Of a DNA stretch of 64,000 nucleotides, positions 26,701-39,600 are shown one piece after another. A program made the position numbers and the translations under genes. This stretch comes from Blumeriella jaapii. Taxonomy: Eukaryota > Ascomycota > Leotiomycetes > Helotiales > Drepanopezizaceae. Every line of letters starts with the position of its first letter. Position 1 is the stretch's first letter. The stretch is taken from NCBI GenBank assembly GCA_009599575.1, contig VWND01000076.1, forward strand, positions 496,001-560,000. The letters are read 5' to 3'. The notes below the pieces were generated by a model, which saw only the letters and a list, made by a program, of their open reading frames with translations, was not told the origin of the DNA and did no database searches.

Positions 26701-27720
26701 GAGCCCAAAGTAGCAAAACTCAACTAGAACCCCAGGTTCTAGTTTACAAACGTAATTGAATACGTTATTGTTTCCCGTCCAGATCGTCCTGAAGACAGCT
26801 TGCCTACCAAGCCATCCCGCCACTGGATGTTTGTTGGCTGTGGTGTTAGGGTACTTGAGGTTGACCCGGATTTTATGGCGGATGGATCGGGAACGTCCAG
26901 CATTCGAACCAAGGCTGGAAATGGGAATATTTGTCAAGTTTGAATGGTATTGTAGGTACGGTAGTCAACCTTGAAACGGAGTTTGTATACCTACAACCTG
27001 ATTCGCGGTTTCATGCAAATACCAAGATTAAGGTATATAGTTTCCCTGTGGTATAAATAGGCAATAAAGATGTGTTCCGCAGGTCCTGAAACTACATTTT
27101 TCGAGTTCTTCGCACTCCGGACTGGAAATTAACGTGTTGCTGATGAAACCGTCAAGAAGCATCATCATATGCTGCTCCTGGTTTCACAGCCATGGGTTCA
27201 CCCTGTTATGGAGGCGATGAGATGGCCTTGCTCCTCTTCAACACAAGATCACAGTGGGCATAGAAAATCAGATACCGAGATCCTCTCCAATTGGCAATGT
27301 CAATATTGACATTCTACAGGGGTCGCGATCCGGGGAAAGGAGAAAGTCAACCTTATCGATAAGATGTCTAGCCAAGCTGTAGCCTTGCGCCTTTTCAGCC
27401 TCGCGCTAGCCAGCAAACTCACAACCCACTGTTGTTGTCGCCGCGTTATCGCAATTCTCTGTGCAGTTCCCAAGTGCCCGACGTGAACAGAACGGACTCT
27501 GGAGCCTGAGAAGCGTCCTGATATCGTCAGCCAACCCTGAACCCAACGCCCCTTCAATGTCTAGCAAGCCGGGCAACAGCAACACTCTCCCAAGATGGCG
27601 GAGTGCCCATGCCCGAGGATATTCGAAGAGATCCACGTAGGGAATTTTCATGCCCAGAATGGGAGGAAGAGGGTGAGTGTCCAGGAAGGTGGTCTAGGAT
27701 GCGGAGGCGCCTGCTGATCG
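26701..27720. other. Unassigned stretch upstream of the CRT10-like gene
   Basis: No recognisable coding sequence, and less microsatellite than its left neighbour. A TATAAATA box lies near 27052, about 670 bp before the first exon I can recognise in the CRT10-like gene. Part of the missing 5' end of that gene may be hidden here; for example there is a GTGAGT donor near 27673. Confidence 0.4.
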
Positions 27721-30700
27721 ATGCCCTTGGGACCTAGTATCCCCGAACAGAGGATGAACCTCCGCCCCGTACAGCATCGTGTAAGTCTTGGGCCTCCGCT
27801 TCTGGCTTGGATATCGCAGGACTACGCGGACCTGCTCTTCTTTGAATCACTTGAAAATAAGCCTTGCCAACACGTTGATTACCTAGGGCGCTCTAATCTT
27901 GTAGCCCTGTCTCAGAGATTCAATGTCAGTGTGCACATTCCGTGTTTCTTAGCCAACCCGACAACATCAGATCATGGTATTCAGAAGATGGATAGGAAGA
28001 GGGGGGGATCAGAAGCTGTGTGCTAACGAACTTTTAGCTTTACTTCGCAGCATACGGCGACGAGATCCATGTCACGATGCCCCGAGATCTTCAACAGACC
28101 TTGCCTACCACACCCGACCTCATCTTGAACCCGCCGAGGAGCAAGCGTGCTTTAAATGTTCCTGGTGCCTTGGACAGAAACCATCCGGTAAGCCATTCCC
28201 TTAAGATGTCCCGTGGGATCGGTGTGTACTGTGCTCGCAATGCTTGAGACAATCAGAGCCTGTAGCCCGGGCTAGCTTGTCAGGTCTGAGAGACTCGCTC
28301 AGCAATGTTCACGGTGGATTAGACTAGATCAGCAAATCTGCTCTTGAGACGTGCCTTTATCCTCGCGGGAATTTCGCATGTGTCGCAGTATCTGCTATAG
28401 GCCTGAATCTGGATGCTAATACGCTTGCATAGCATGATGTGAACAACATGAAGGTCGGGCTCCTTGGAGACCTCGAGATCCTACTCATGGGATGCGACGA
28501 CGGTGATGTTCTAGCTTACTACACGCATCAGCTTGATAGAGAAGCTAGCACATCCTGTGAATCGACACTTGAGCAGGCTCCTGTGAGTAAGATTAAACCG
28601 TGGGTACATTTCAACATTTTTCAGTCCTACAGATCAAGATAGCAATAATTTCTTTTCGTGACAAATGCCACCAGTCCACCAGTGACGTCTGAAAAGTCTT
28701 GCTTGGCATCTTTCTTACTTTCCTGGCTACGAACCCCGGAACCTGACGTGGGCAGATTCTTTCATGAGAACGTTGGTATAAGTGCATGGGGCTTAGCAAT
28801 ACATCAAAATTCGCGGCTCATTGCCACGGGTACCAATTTTAGGGAGGTAGTAATCTTCAGTAGGTTCTCAGATCTTTCATTAGAAATTTTCTCGTGACAC
28901 TTCCCTAGAATAAGTATCTCTCTTTTCTGAAATCCACCTGGCAGGGCGATGCATCTGACTTGTTACTCAGGACCTGGTCTCAGAATGAGGTATGATTCAG
29001 AGGGGAAACGATGTTACAGTGCTACAGGCCGTCCAACCTTCGAGGCTGGCCATCCTGGAAACGTTAACAACTACGTGGAAGTTCATTGGCTTCTTTTCAA
29101 TCTTGGCGATGAACTGTCTCTCGTGCTTGGTGGGTTATAGGAGAACACGTTTTCAAAGTGCTTTTGGTCGCTCGATACTAACTTGGTTAAGAGAATGTAA
29201 ACTGCAAAATGGTCCATCGGCTAGGACCACGAGGTCACAACATACCGTCGATCGACTTCGTGAGCGATGAAAGAGGGGAAGCGTCCGCGGTCCTGGCAGT
29301 GGATATCACCGGGAAATTGGTAAGCTGGCCGTTACAGGGAATGAGATTGGACTTCTGCTGACCCGAGTATCCAGTATGTATCGTCCCAGTGACATAGGAG
29401 CTCTCGTGACATTCCGAGATTGATACGCAACTCTTCTAATGGTCGTAACACTAACTTTAGTAAGGTGGTTTCTCGACTTAACAGCAGGCGACGTTTTCGA
29501 ATCGCCACCGATTAGCGACGTACGAGGCGATCCGCTTGATTCTGATGACGAGGAAACAGAGTTCAGGGGCTGGGGAGTCCTAGCCATACATGTTGATGCT
29601 TTCAAGCTCGTACGAACGTAGGTCTTCATCGCCTAAAAATTTGATCTACATTATCGCACAGCCAGCAGGGTCGGACATCATGATAGTCATCAAGACTCGG
29701 TCCAGTATGCAGCAGACAGACTTGGGCTGACTGTGTTTAGACCACAAGAGGCACTTGGCAGGCCAATGTTAGGAGACGCCGTCACACTTACAACTACTCG
29801 GAGCTCATTTGTATCACTGGATATTACAGTAGGTTGGGGCCTAGACCACATCTCTCTTTTCCGTTGTCTCCACTCCTTTTGGGATGACGTTGTTCAAAGC
29901 GGCGCTGAGTATCAAAAGTCTAGTCGTCTCGATGTTAGGGATGCCTCACTGCATCATTTGTCATCACCTGAACCGTCTCCTCTTCCGTCAAAGGCTGGGG
30001 AAATCAGTGCTGCACTTGATCCCGAAACTAGCGACGGAAATGATGACCGGGCCTCGACAGCTGAGCAGAAGATACTCGAGCAGAAGAAAGACGTCATTCT
30101 CCTGCTGTTGCAAAACTATGAGGCAAACAAGCACATGCTCAGGAGACCAAGATTGTACTACCTGACGGGGGAGAGCTGGGTGAATAATCTGGTTCGAATC
30201 TTGGAATCGGACGACTGGGCATACGACGTTGGTATACAGAAATGGGTCAACGATACCTTCAGTGTGATAGAACTGAAATGGACTGGAGGTCAGATCCCTC
30301 GAGATGATACCGAGGCTCTACAATTCTTCCTCGAGCTGTCAGCCGAGGACAGACGAAAATTCCATGCTTGTGAGTGCCAATTGAGCCGTGCCTCACGAAA
30401 CGCCGTTCCAGAAACCCTGTTCGCTACTGTCAGCAAATGCTAATGTAGCATCGTTACATAGGGGAGCAAGTATTGGGTGCAGCCTTGATGCAGACGGTCC
30501 CTAAGGCTCACCTATCGAGCGATCCAGTACGAGAAAGACGACCGGTCAAGCGAACTTGCGATGGCGCGACAGCCATCGTGCGAATGGACGCACACGACGT
30601 TGAGCTCCTCCCGCCCGACCCGGACATGCTGAGCACGGTCTGCAGAAGCTTTGCCTACCAGGATGTCGAGAATGCAGACATCGACCACTTCGACCGGCTC

Positions 30701-31121
30701 AACATGTTCTCCGTCATCGCCGAGCTCTCCCTGCTCGTCGTCGCTTCGCAGAAAGGGCGCGTAGGCCTCTTCACCCTGACGCGGCTCCAGGACTCCTTCT
30801 GCAAGAAGCTCGCGCCCGTGCTGACGTTCCGGCTGGACCGCATCCTGCCGCTCTCGATCCACGAGAGGGAGTTCCGGCCGTCCAGGGAGCTGTTGGGCAT
30901 GGCGGTGGCGCCGCTGCAGGGAAAGGGCGCCGATGGAGAGGTTCAGAGGAAGACATGTAAAACTTCCCCCCTTGGTCGGTCCGGGGTGGAGACGCAAAAT
31001 CTCTGTGCATTTCCGCTGACTTTTTACTTGTCCAGGGCGGTTGATACTCCATTACAGGGACCACTCGGTGCTGAGCTACGAGCTCAAGAGGGATGACGGT
31101 GATGATTTGGAGGTCTTTTGA
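27721..31121 (+). CDS. CRT10-like protein (regulator of ribonucleotide reductase family), interrupted or 5'-uncertain model
   Basis: Recognisable exons: to 27924 (DLLFFES, SNLVALSQRFN), 28038-28187 (YFAAYGDEIHV), 28433-28582 (VGLLGDLEILLMGCDDGDV), about 28697-28890 (NVGISAWGLAIHQNSRLIA), about 29195-29319 (HNIPSIDFVSDERGEA), about 29468-29617 (GWGVLAI), 29741-30369, 30462-30956 (FDRLNM, LLVVASQKGRVGLFTLTRL) and 31036-31121 (YRDHSVLSYEL). These motifs in this order match the CRT10 family, beta-propeller-like proteins implicated in transcription of ribonucleotide reductase genes in yeast. The last three exons join perfectly. Exon 29195-29319 does not join the next in phase: one extra base precedes the Trp codon near 29465. 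The part at 28.9-29.19 kb and the start codon are unresolved. It is either a pseudogene or a gene carrying sequence errors. Confidence 0.65.
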
Positions 31122-32469
31122 TATCACGTACGCGCACTACTAGTGGACTTCTAGCAGAGCGTGCGCCTCGGATATGGCTGGGTTTGATCAATCTTACAGC
31201 AGTGCGATCGATCTTTCGCGTACAACCATACATGTGAACCTACAGAGACCTGGAACGCCATCACCAGGACCATGTACTACTAGTAGGTCGGCGAAAGTTT
31301 TCGTCGCGAGAGACCCAAGCTCTCGTTCATACTAATGACGGCGCAGCCCGCGACCTGACGTCGGACAGCGGAGTCCAGACACAGACGTTCAAGCAAGCGA
31401 CGTCTTTCAAAGGGGGAAGCGACGAAACCACGTGCCCACCTGCCCGCCTAAGGTCGATCAAAACAAAGCCACGCGATCAGGGTCTTTCCATTTCCCGGCG
31501 AGTGCGACGTCTTTACCCTCCCTTATAGACGTATCAAGCTACTCCCTATCGACTCTTGACATAGCCAAGCTAGCACCAATCCCCACACCCCGTCCCTACC
31601 TATCTAGCGCCCTTGCTTGAGCCGTCATCGATCAAGACAAGATCTCCCCCCTCCCATTCCTTTGCGCGTAGCGCGGTGGTTTGCGCCTTGCTTTGCTTCG
31701 GTTTACTTTGCTTTGCTTTGCTTTGCTTTGCTTTGCTTTGCTTTGGTTTGCTTTGCTTTGGTTTGCTTCGCTTTACTTTACTTTACTTCGCTTTACTTTA
31801 CTTCGCTTTACTTTACTTCGCTTTACTTTACTTCGCTTTACTTTACTTCGCTTTACTTTACTTCGCTTTACTTTACTTCGTTTTACTTCAGCTTCAGCTT
31901 CAGCGCGGTACTGTAGACGTGCCGGCTCTCTGCAGGTATCAAGTGAACCCAGACAGGCACGCAGGCACGCAGGCACGCAGACAGGCATGTAAGTAAGTAG
32001 CTACATACCTAACATACCTAACATATCTACATTCCTACCTACAAATCTACATTCCTACCTACATACCTACCTACCTACCTACCTACCTACCTACATATCT
32101 ACCTACCTACCTACATTCCATCACCACAGACCCGAGCACCTTGCTTAGCATAGCATCACCTTGCTTAGCATAGCATGGCCTTGCATAGCATGGCATGGCA
32201 TGGTATATCACAGCTTGGCAAAGAGCAACACAGCGAAGGCGCACGCTAGGTAGCCACGACCCCTCCCCCTCCCTCACACCCCTCTCTCACACCCTTCTCC
32301 TCCTTCTCCTCCCTCCTCCTCCTCCTCCTTCTCCTCCTTCTCCTCCTCTCCTCCTCCTTCTCCTCCTCCTCCTCCTCCCTCATATCCTTCTCCCTCATAT
32401 CCTCCTCCTCCTCCTTCTCCTCCTTCTCTCCCTCCTTCTCCCCCTCTCTTCGCGATGACTACGAGGACG

Positions 32470-32501
<32 letters not shown>

Positions 32502-33459
32502 ATCGTTTCTCGTGGTGTGTGTGTGTGTGTGTGGGGGCCGCGGCGCGATATGGACAGGGAGGGAGGGACAGATGAAGAAGAAGATGAAGAAGGATGTGAG
32601 GGAGGGAGGAGGGAGGGGGAAGGAAGTGGGCATAGCAAGGAATGGAATGGAGATGGGCGGAGATCCCACGTGCGGATGCGGATGCGGATGTGGATGTGAG
32701 CGAGGATGAGGATGAGGATGAGGACGAGGACGTGCACGGGGATGTCGAACCTGGTCGAGATACAGTAGATGGCTTGGGTCTGGGAGAATGTGAATGGAAA
32801 CCCCTTGACACGGAGAGTAAGTTGGAATTCACGGCGTGCTTTTGACGTATTTCATTTCGATTCGAGTGGTCCATGTACCATCCATCTCTCCTTCCTTCGT
32901 ACATACATGCCCCCGCCCCCCCCCGGTCTCTTCCCTCTTGACTCGGCTCCTCCCCCCCCCCTCCCCTTTCCCGTGGCCAACATCCCTGGTTTAAGAATTA
33001 AAATAAGCAGAAAAATCTGGCGCCCTTCTCTCTTCACACTGGAGCAGCCCTCCTGTGAGAGCTCACCGTGGTATCACATATAATACATCAAGAAAACAAC
33101 GCAAGAGAAAGAGGCAGGCTATGAACAGTAATGAGAACATGCAGAGGTGTAGGTCGTCCAATGCCCATGCCATGCAAAGCCGCTTCCTCGTTGGAAGACG
33201 TCGGACCATGAGCGGAAGAGATTGACGAAAGTTTCGTATCGAATGCTGAAGGAGCTCACGCCTTGGCCCATTACTTTTTGGTCGAGGCCGAAACAACTCG
33301 GCTCATATGCGAGGAACGCAGAACAGATATGCCCAAAACCCCAGAGATATGCATCAGGATAATTCAGAGACTTAAATGCAGAGCGTGCCGATAGACGAGA
33401 AAAAAGCACACTAGATAGGTGAGCGAGTGAGAAGCCCAGTGGTCGTGATCAAGCGAGCA
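31122..33459. other. Repeat-dominated intergenic region
   Basis: No supported gene. It holds CTTTG and CTTCGCTTTACTTTA arrays (31690-31890), an ACCT/ACATACCT tract (about 31990-32115), a CTC/CTT-rich tract (about 32290-32450), GCTT repeats (32473-32502), a GT run (32514-32532) and GGATGC/GGATGA hexamers (about 32675-32735). The last few hundred bases are probably the 3' flank of the convergent kelch-like gene. Confidence 0.7.
31690..31890. repeat. CTTTG pentamer array passing into a 15-bp CTTCGCTTTACTTTA array
   Basis: About a dozen copies of CTTTG (31690-31762) change by single-base variants into an array with a 15-bp period, CTTCGCTTTACTTTA, repeated about eight times to 31890. The 15-mer is three pentamer variants (CTTCG, CTTTA, CTTTA), so a higher-order repeat arose from the pentamer array. 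Confidence 0.9.
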
Positions 33460-35669
33460 TCACACTCTGGAGTTGCCACCCAGATTCAACCAGCTCATGT
33501 CCCCTCGAGATGCGGGGGGGGCAGGCTGTTCCGCACCGGGGAAACGCGTCATCCGATCGTTGTCGATTTTGGGGGTGTTCATGACCACCGTCGGTGCATA
33601 AACGCTTTCCGAGTAGTTGCTGTCCCGGTTGTTCCATCCCGCTGTTTCATCAACAGGTGTCCAGGCGTTTTGCTGCGCCGTGACGCTCGCCGGACTACCA
33701 CTCGAGAAAGCATCATGTCGATCGTCCGACGAAGATGCCGCGCTCGTAAAGGACTCTGACCGTTCGAGATTCCCGGACATTTCGCCCGTCATGGGGTGGA
33801 TCATGGTATGCGACTGCACGGTCGGGCTGCCACTCATGACTCTGTTCAGCTCGGTTCTGTCTCCAACATTCAGCGGGGGGACGACTGCTGAGCCTTGAAA
33901 CGGATTCGGGTCGAGCGAGCAATCGGAGCTTCGATCCGATCCCTCATATGTCGATCGCTTTGAACCAAACCCAAGAATGTTGAGTGAACTTCCCCCGGAC
34001 CAGTAACGGTTCCACCCCGAACTCCTCCTCGCTGTTCCGGCCTTTGCAGACTTTGAGGTCTGCCGCGGCCTGGGCACCGGAGCGCCTGCTGGCGGTGGCG
34101 CTGCGTCCGCGAAAGGGTTGGCCTTCTCGTTCCTGGTGGCCAAGTATGCACTCTCTTGTGGCATGGGCGCACTGAAATTAGCCTGGTAATTGTTGTTGAT
34201 GTTGTGATCCTTCGACTCGCTCCCAATTGCGGCCTTTTCGCCTTTGACATAGCCCGCGCGCCCCATCAAAATTGCGATTGATGAGGTTGAGCCTTGGGAT
34301 GCCGACGGCTCGTGGCCTGGGAAGTGTGGCGTCAAAATTGGGTACGGCAGACCCCGGTCCGCAAAGTCCATCCCATTCTTCTCATCCCGAAATCCACTTG
34401 CGTCTCTTTGATGGCTGGCTGCGTGTTTCTTCCTCTTCCTCCACCGGAGGAAGGCCAACATCGCGACCAAGATCAACGCAAATCCAGCCACCCCCCCGAC
34501 CACAGCACCAAGTATCTTCGACGGACCCGAACTTTCGTGACCGGAAGCACCCACCGCAGCGCTAGCGACCAGGGTATCTGCAGAGCCCGATGCCGTTACT
34601 GGGGCTGTTGACGAAACGTTTTTTGTTGTCGATGTTGTCGTTAGCGATGAGATATTTTCGAGACTTTGCATCCGTAAATCCGACCCCATTCCAACTTTAG
34701 CAGATGTGTTGATCCAAGTGTTTTTCGCTGCATCGAAGATGGCCAAGACGTCTTCGTCGTTTCCGCCGCTAATCACCACCATTCCATTCTGATCCTTCGC
34801 AATGGAAAACGATGTCCTGATGCTATTTGGTGCTAGCGTGCCGTTGTAAGCGGGCCAGTTGGCCGTCGTCGATTCCTGTCTCCTTTCCGTCGGGCTCTTC
34901 TCTCCGACGGGGGCCGCGTTCTGTACCGGACTGCCACTACCATCAATCAGGACAGTCCGCTTGACGGTGTTCGGCAGGACGGTCATGTCGAAGGTGTAGA
35001 CGTGCTTGCTACCGTCCTTCCCATCCATGACGATGGCTTTCACGTTCGAAAAATTGGGAACGGGGTTGGCCAAGGTCGCTTTCGAGTCCATCCATGAATT
35101 TGAAGGACTGAAAACCATGACCTGGCGGTTGGTCTCGCTTCCGCCCATGTACATTGCCTTATCCTCGGTCCACGGTACCAGTATGGGCGAGATGGCGGGA
35201 GGTGCGCCTGCTTCGTAGGCGCGAACGGCAAAGGGAGGTTTTGCCTGAATGGTGAAGGTTTGTGATGAAAGCTGCTTATTGCCATCTTGTGTTCCAGCGA
35301 AAACGAGAATCGCATCAGAGGCGTTCAAGTAGACAGCGCCGTGGTAAAGTCGACCTTGGGTGACGGGAACGGTGGGGGAGATCGTCTCCCATGTCTGGTT
35401 GGCGAAGATGTACCGCTGCAAGCCTTTGTAGTTGGGATCGCTTGCGGTTCCTCCCACGATATACAATGCTGCAGTGCCCGCGTCGTTTTGCGGCAGCGAC
35501 TTCACGCAACCCCCCCGGCGACGGGCACGCCAGGGTCTAGCGTCGTCCACGCCGCATCATTCTCCATTTCCAACGACTGAAACGCGGTTGCCGAGTAGGT
35601 GAAGAGGGTATTATTGAACAGGGCCGAACAGGACCCGTCTAAGGAATGTTGGGGTTTTGGAAGAGCCAT
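33460..35669 (-). CDS. Kelch-like extracellular-domain membrane protein (often annotated 'CLF1-like')
   Basis: The best start is the ATG at 35669, giving an N-terminus MALPKPQHSLDGSC typical of this fungal family. The protein has a beta-propeller-like ectodomain (LYIVGG, LQRY, HGAVYLN and VISGGNDEDVLAIFD segments), a Ser/Thr-rich stalk, one membrane helix at about residues 386-408 (ILGAVVGGVAGFALILVAML) followed by RWRKRKK, and a long disordered cytoplasmic tail ending in DMSWLNLGG. This order and tail match the Aspergillus proteins mislabelled 'pre-mRNA splicing factor CLF1'. The frame breaks in a run of seven C at 35510-35516. Adding one base gives exactly 737 codons. A homopolymer error is likely. 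There is no obvious signal peptide. The function is unknown; cell-wall or surface sensing is only a guess. Confidence 0.8.
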
Positions 35670-36581
35670 CTTTGCGAACGAGGGCCGCCTCTCGATGCGG
35701 CAGAATCGCGCGTTATCGGCTCCGGCACGAGGCCGCGTGTGGTATCTCTTTCGCGATCAGGAATTATCGTGACATCGCTTCGAGACTTGTAGTGAGAGTA
35801 GTGATGAGGTCGAAGGGGAACAGAACGCTTCGACGGCAGGTGCCCGGGAGGGGAGTGTCGAGCAGGCCCGATTCGATGGCACACGATCGTCTGGGAGTGG
35901 GTGGCCCGGAACAGGCACGCGCGACTTCACCAATGCCAGCCGCGACGGCACGCTAGAGCCTCTTCGATGGCAGCACGACGCGCTTTGGTCGGTAGGGCGA
36001 GACTCGATCGCGAGGTTGGACAGAAACGGGAGACGACTGGTGAAACGAGAGAGTGGTTGAGCGACGGGGCTGGACGGGGTCGAGCCGTGCAATGATTATG
36101 CCGCACCTCGCTGCAGACGAATGCTGGCGGGTTCGAGGGAGGGGTGGGTGGTGGTGGTGGTGGAGGAATAGGAGATGAGAGGAGGGAGGAGGGAGGAGGG
36201 AAGCCGGCGAGGTCGAAACACGCAGGCCGATGGGCGAGCCGGCGGGGGAAAAGGAGTCGGGGCGAGCGTGGTTCGTTCGTTCGTTGGATGCGATGGATAT
36301 AGCTGCTCCACGCGGCCCAGAGCCACAAATGGAGTCACCGGCGTCCGGACGGACGAGGACCGCCCTGCCGCCTGATGTGCCCACGGTTGGCAATCCGTCT
36401 CTGGACCGGGCCAATATACTCAGTCCTGCGTGCGGGACCTGGGCGACGGGCGAATGTCGCAGGTAGAGGGGAGGAGGAGGGCGGTGGGGGGGGGTTCGTC
36501 CACGTCGCAATGAAGAGGAGCCAGAAGGAATGGAGCACACGAGAAGGAGCGCGAGTCGAGCGTCGCGAGCGGAGGAGGGAG

Positions 36582-36616
<35 letters not shown>

Positions 36617-39600
36617 CAGAGAATGTGTGTCGATGAGGGGGGGGGGGGGTGGGAGAGAAGAGAGGAGAGAGAGAGGGGGGGGGGAGAGAGGTGGAGAGAG
36701 AGAGAGAGAGAGAGAGAGAAGATGGGGCGGAGAGGCAGAGGATGTGGAGTCTCTGGTTTCCGACCCCGTTCTGGAGGTCGAGGGACGGGGAAGTTCTCTG
36801 GCCCCGGGTTAGCGTGTGATGGGACTGCGGAAGCGCCTGTTGGTCGGTTCTTGGCGCTGTGCTTGGTGCGGTACGGGGAAGGGCGGCAAGAGTCAGTCGA
36901 GTCGTCTACACATACACAGTACACACAGCAGCACACAGGAAGAGCACACAGCAGCACATTCGCTGCTCACGCTACAGCACAGGACAGCATGGACGGTGTA
37001 TGCGATGGATGGGATGATGGGATGATGGGATGATGGGATGGACATGATGGACATGCACACGTTCACGGCAGCGTGTCCATGCCGTCGACCATCCCCCTCG
37101 ACCCGACCACGACCCAACACGCACGCCACTCTCGCGCGCGAGAGAAGCGTGGCAGGATAGCCATCAGATCATCGGCGGATCAGAGACCACGGGGCACGGC
37201 AGCAATGCGAAACACGGCCCAAATGCTATTTGCTTGGGAGCAGAACACGCCCAAAACTCTATCGCGTCGTGCTGATGGCGCTGCTCTGGATCCCGTTCGT
37301 CGCGTCGCGGGCGCGGGTGTGGTGTGTCGGGGGGAGGTCCCAGAGAGGCGCGGGTGCACCTCCATGGCCGTCCATCGGGGCGTCCTCATCGTGGTCGAGA
37401 ACCGACGGCAGATGCCAGATCGATGGAAATAGCTGGGGAGGGCGGACAAGGGCATCGCCAACTGCGCTCGTGAAGTTGCCTTGCTTTTCTCGGCCCAGGG
37501 GGGAGGGGGAAAGGGAGAGCCCCCTGTTTATCAGCAAGTCCTGTGCTGTACGGTTCTGTAAGTGTACGGTACTGTAAGTGTATGTAAGTGTGTAAGTGTA
37601 CTCCTGTACAGCGTGTGCATTTTACTGCATGTCTACTGTACTGGACTGGACCGTACTGTAAGTAGACCCTTTCGGCGCCAAGATCAAACCCGTAAATAGA
37701 TCTTTGGCTTTAGCTTCCAGTGGTCACTGCATACGAAAAGATGATCGGATGTAGCAAAGTTTGGCGCAATGTGCAAAGCTTAGAATACTCGACTGCACGA
37801 AAGCGAAAAAAGCCTCTTGCTCGAGGCTTTGGTGGAAAGAGATGTGTGTATGTATAGATATGTGTATGTATAGATAGATAGATACCTTATGTGTATATGT
37901 ATAGATGTGTGTATATGTATAGATATGTGTAGATGTGTATATGTATATGTGTATATATACATACCTCTAGGTACCAACACATCTATGCATATACACAAAG
38001 GTATATACATAAATATCTATACACATATATATACACACACATAGATACTCACACACATATACACACACATATACACACACACATATACACACACATATAC
38101 ACACACATATACACACACATATACACACACATATACACACACATATACACACACATATACACACACATATACACACACATACATACATTCGTATAACAAA
38201 CATCTCTCAGCATCACTCGAGAGTCCATACAGTACAGTACAGTACGTACACACATACATACGTACTAAGCACATTTAGACTCGGGCCGCCCGGGCATCAC
38301 AATAGTCAAGTTCTTGGGGGTGGAGCGGAGGGGGCTTGGTGAAACACCGGGTGGCAGCCCCCCCCCCCGTAGTCCCTGCATCCGGACCACGACCCAAGGG
38401 ACCTCCAAGAAAGAGAAGACGAAGAAGACCCTGGTGGCAGCCATGGCCATGTCGGATCCCGTACTGCGGCGACAGTACGGTGCATGCTGTATGTACATAC
38501 GATCGACCCTCGATCAAGATCAACAGAGAGAGGACGACAGCCACGGCCCTGCACGGGACAGACTGTATCTATCACGCATCGCGTTTGCGCTGCAGTACAG
38601 TACAGTACAGTACAGTACTGTACTGTACCAACAGCACCAAGCTTTGCTCCCCGGCTCCGGGTCCGGTGCTGTGAGCCGCGGCGAGCGAGAATCGCGAGTC
38701 GTGGCCATAGGAATTGCCCATTCGGCGCTTGACTCGCCTTTCATTTCACATCTCCATCTCGAATTCCCGGTGAATCGAGCGGCGACTTCTTATTTGCAAC
38801 CTTAAGTATCGATCGCCGGATGAACATGGAGCGCGGAAGCGCGCGCGCGCGCGCGCCCATCTCCTCCCGTCGCACGTCGCGCGATCCCTGCGGCGTCTTC
38901 ACTGGCTCTCGCGTACCCGCATCATCAACACGGAACGGGTGAGGCATGGAAGTACTCACTCAACCGTACCGTACCGTATCGTGCAAACACCGAACCCAGA
39001 CGCAGGATGCATCGCAACTCACTGTCCCGCCCCCGAGGCGATCGCGAGGCAGGGTTCCGCGGGCCGGTTCAGCTGGAGCAGCGGTGGAAGAAGAGCCAGT
39101 GGAATAAAGATGCCTCGTGTCTGTCCGTGGTCACGTCTGCCGCGGGACGTGATCTGGGTCGCAGGGCGACGATCGACTCTCAGCTTGCAGCGAGGCTTAC
39201 GAGCCACAAGCAGCGCCTCGCGCTCACTCCATCTGGGGTTGTGGCCGTTCGTGCCTGGCCTCGCGTTTCTGCACGTCATGTCCGCGAGGCACGCTCAGAA
39301 AGAAGCTTGTCCAGATGTCCGGATCTCCAAATGGGGACCTGGCTTCTCTTTCCGCTGGTAGCAGACTCCCGGGTCGTCGTCGATGGCGGCTGGGCATCAT
39401 GGGTCCTCCTGTTGAGAAGTTTAGTCGGATCCGAAAGGTTGGGGCCCGAAATACAGTACCTGAACGGGATCCTGAGCCCGCTCAAATGGTACAAGAATTC
39501 GATCCCCGGTGAGAAGCAACAATGGCCCATGTACGTGTCACTCAAGGCACGAAGAAAAGTCAAGAACAGAGAAGAGAAGAACCTTGGGGTGATTCCACAC

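Noticed and set aside
31613..31996. Phe/Leu/Tyr-rich repeat proteins, and a first impression of a CRISPR-like array at 31.7-31.9 kb
   Set aside because: These are translations of CTTTG-derived tandem repeats. The units are contiguous with no spacers, and the genome is eukaryotic.
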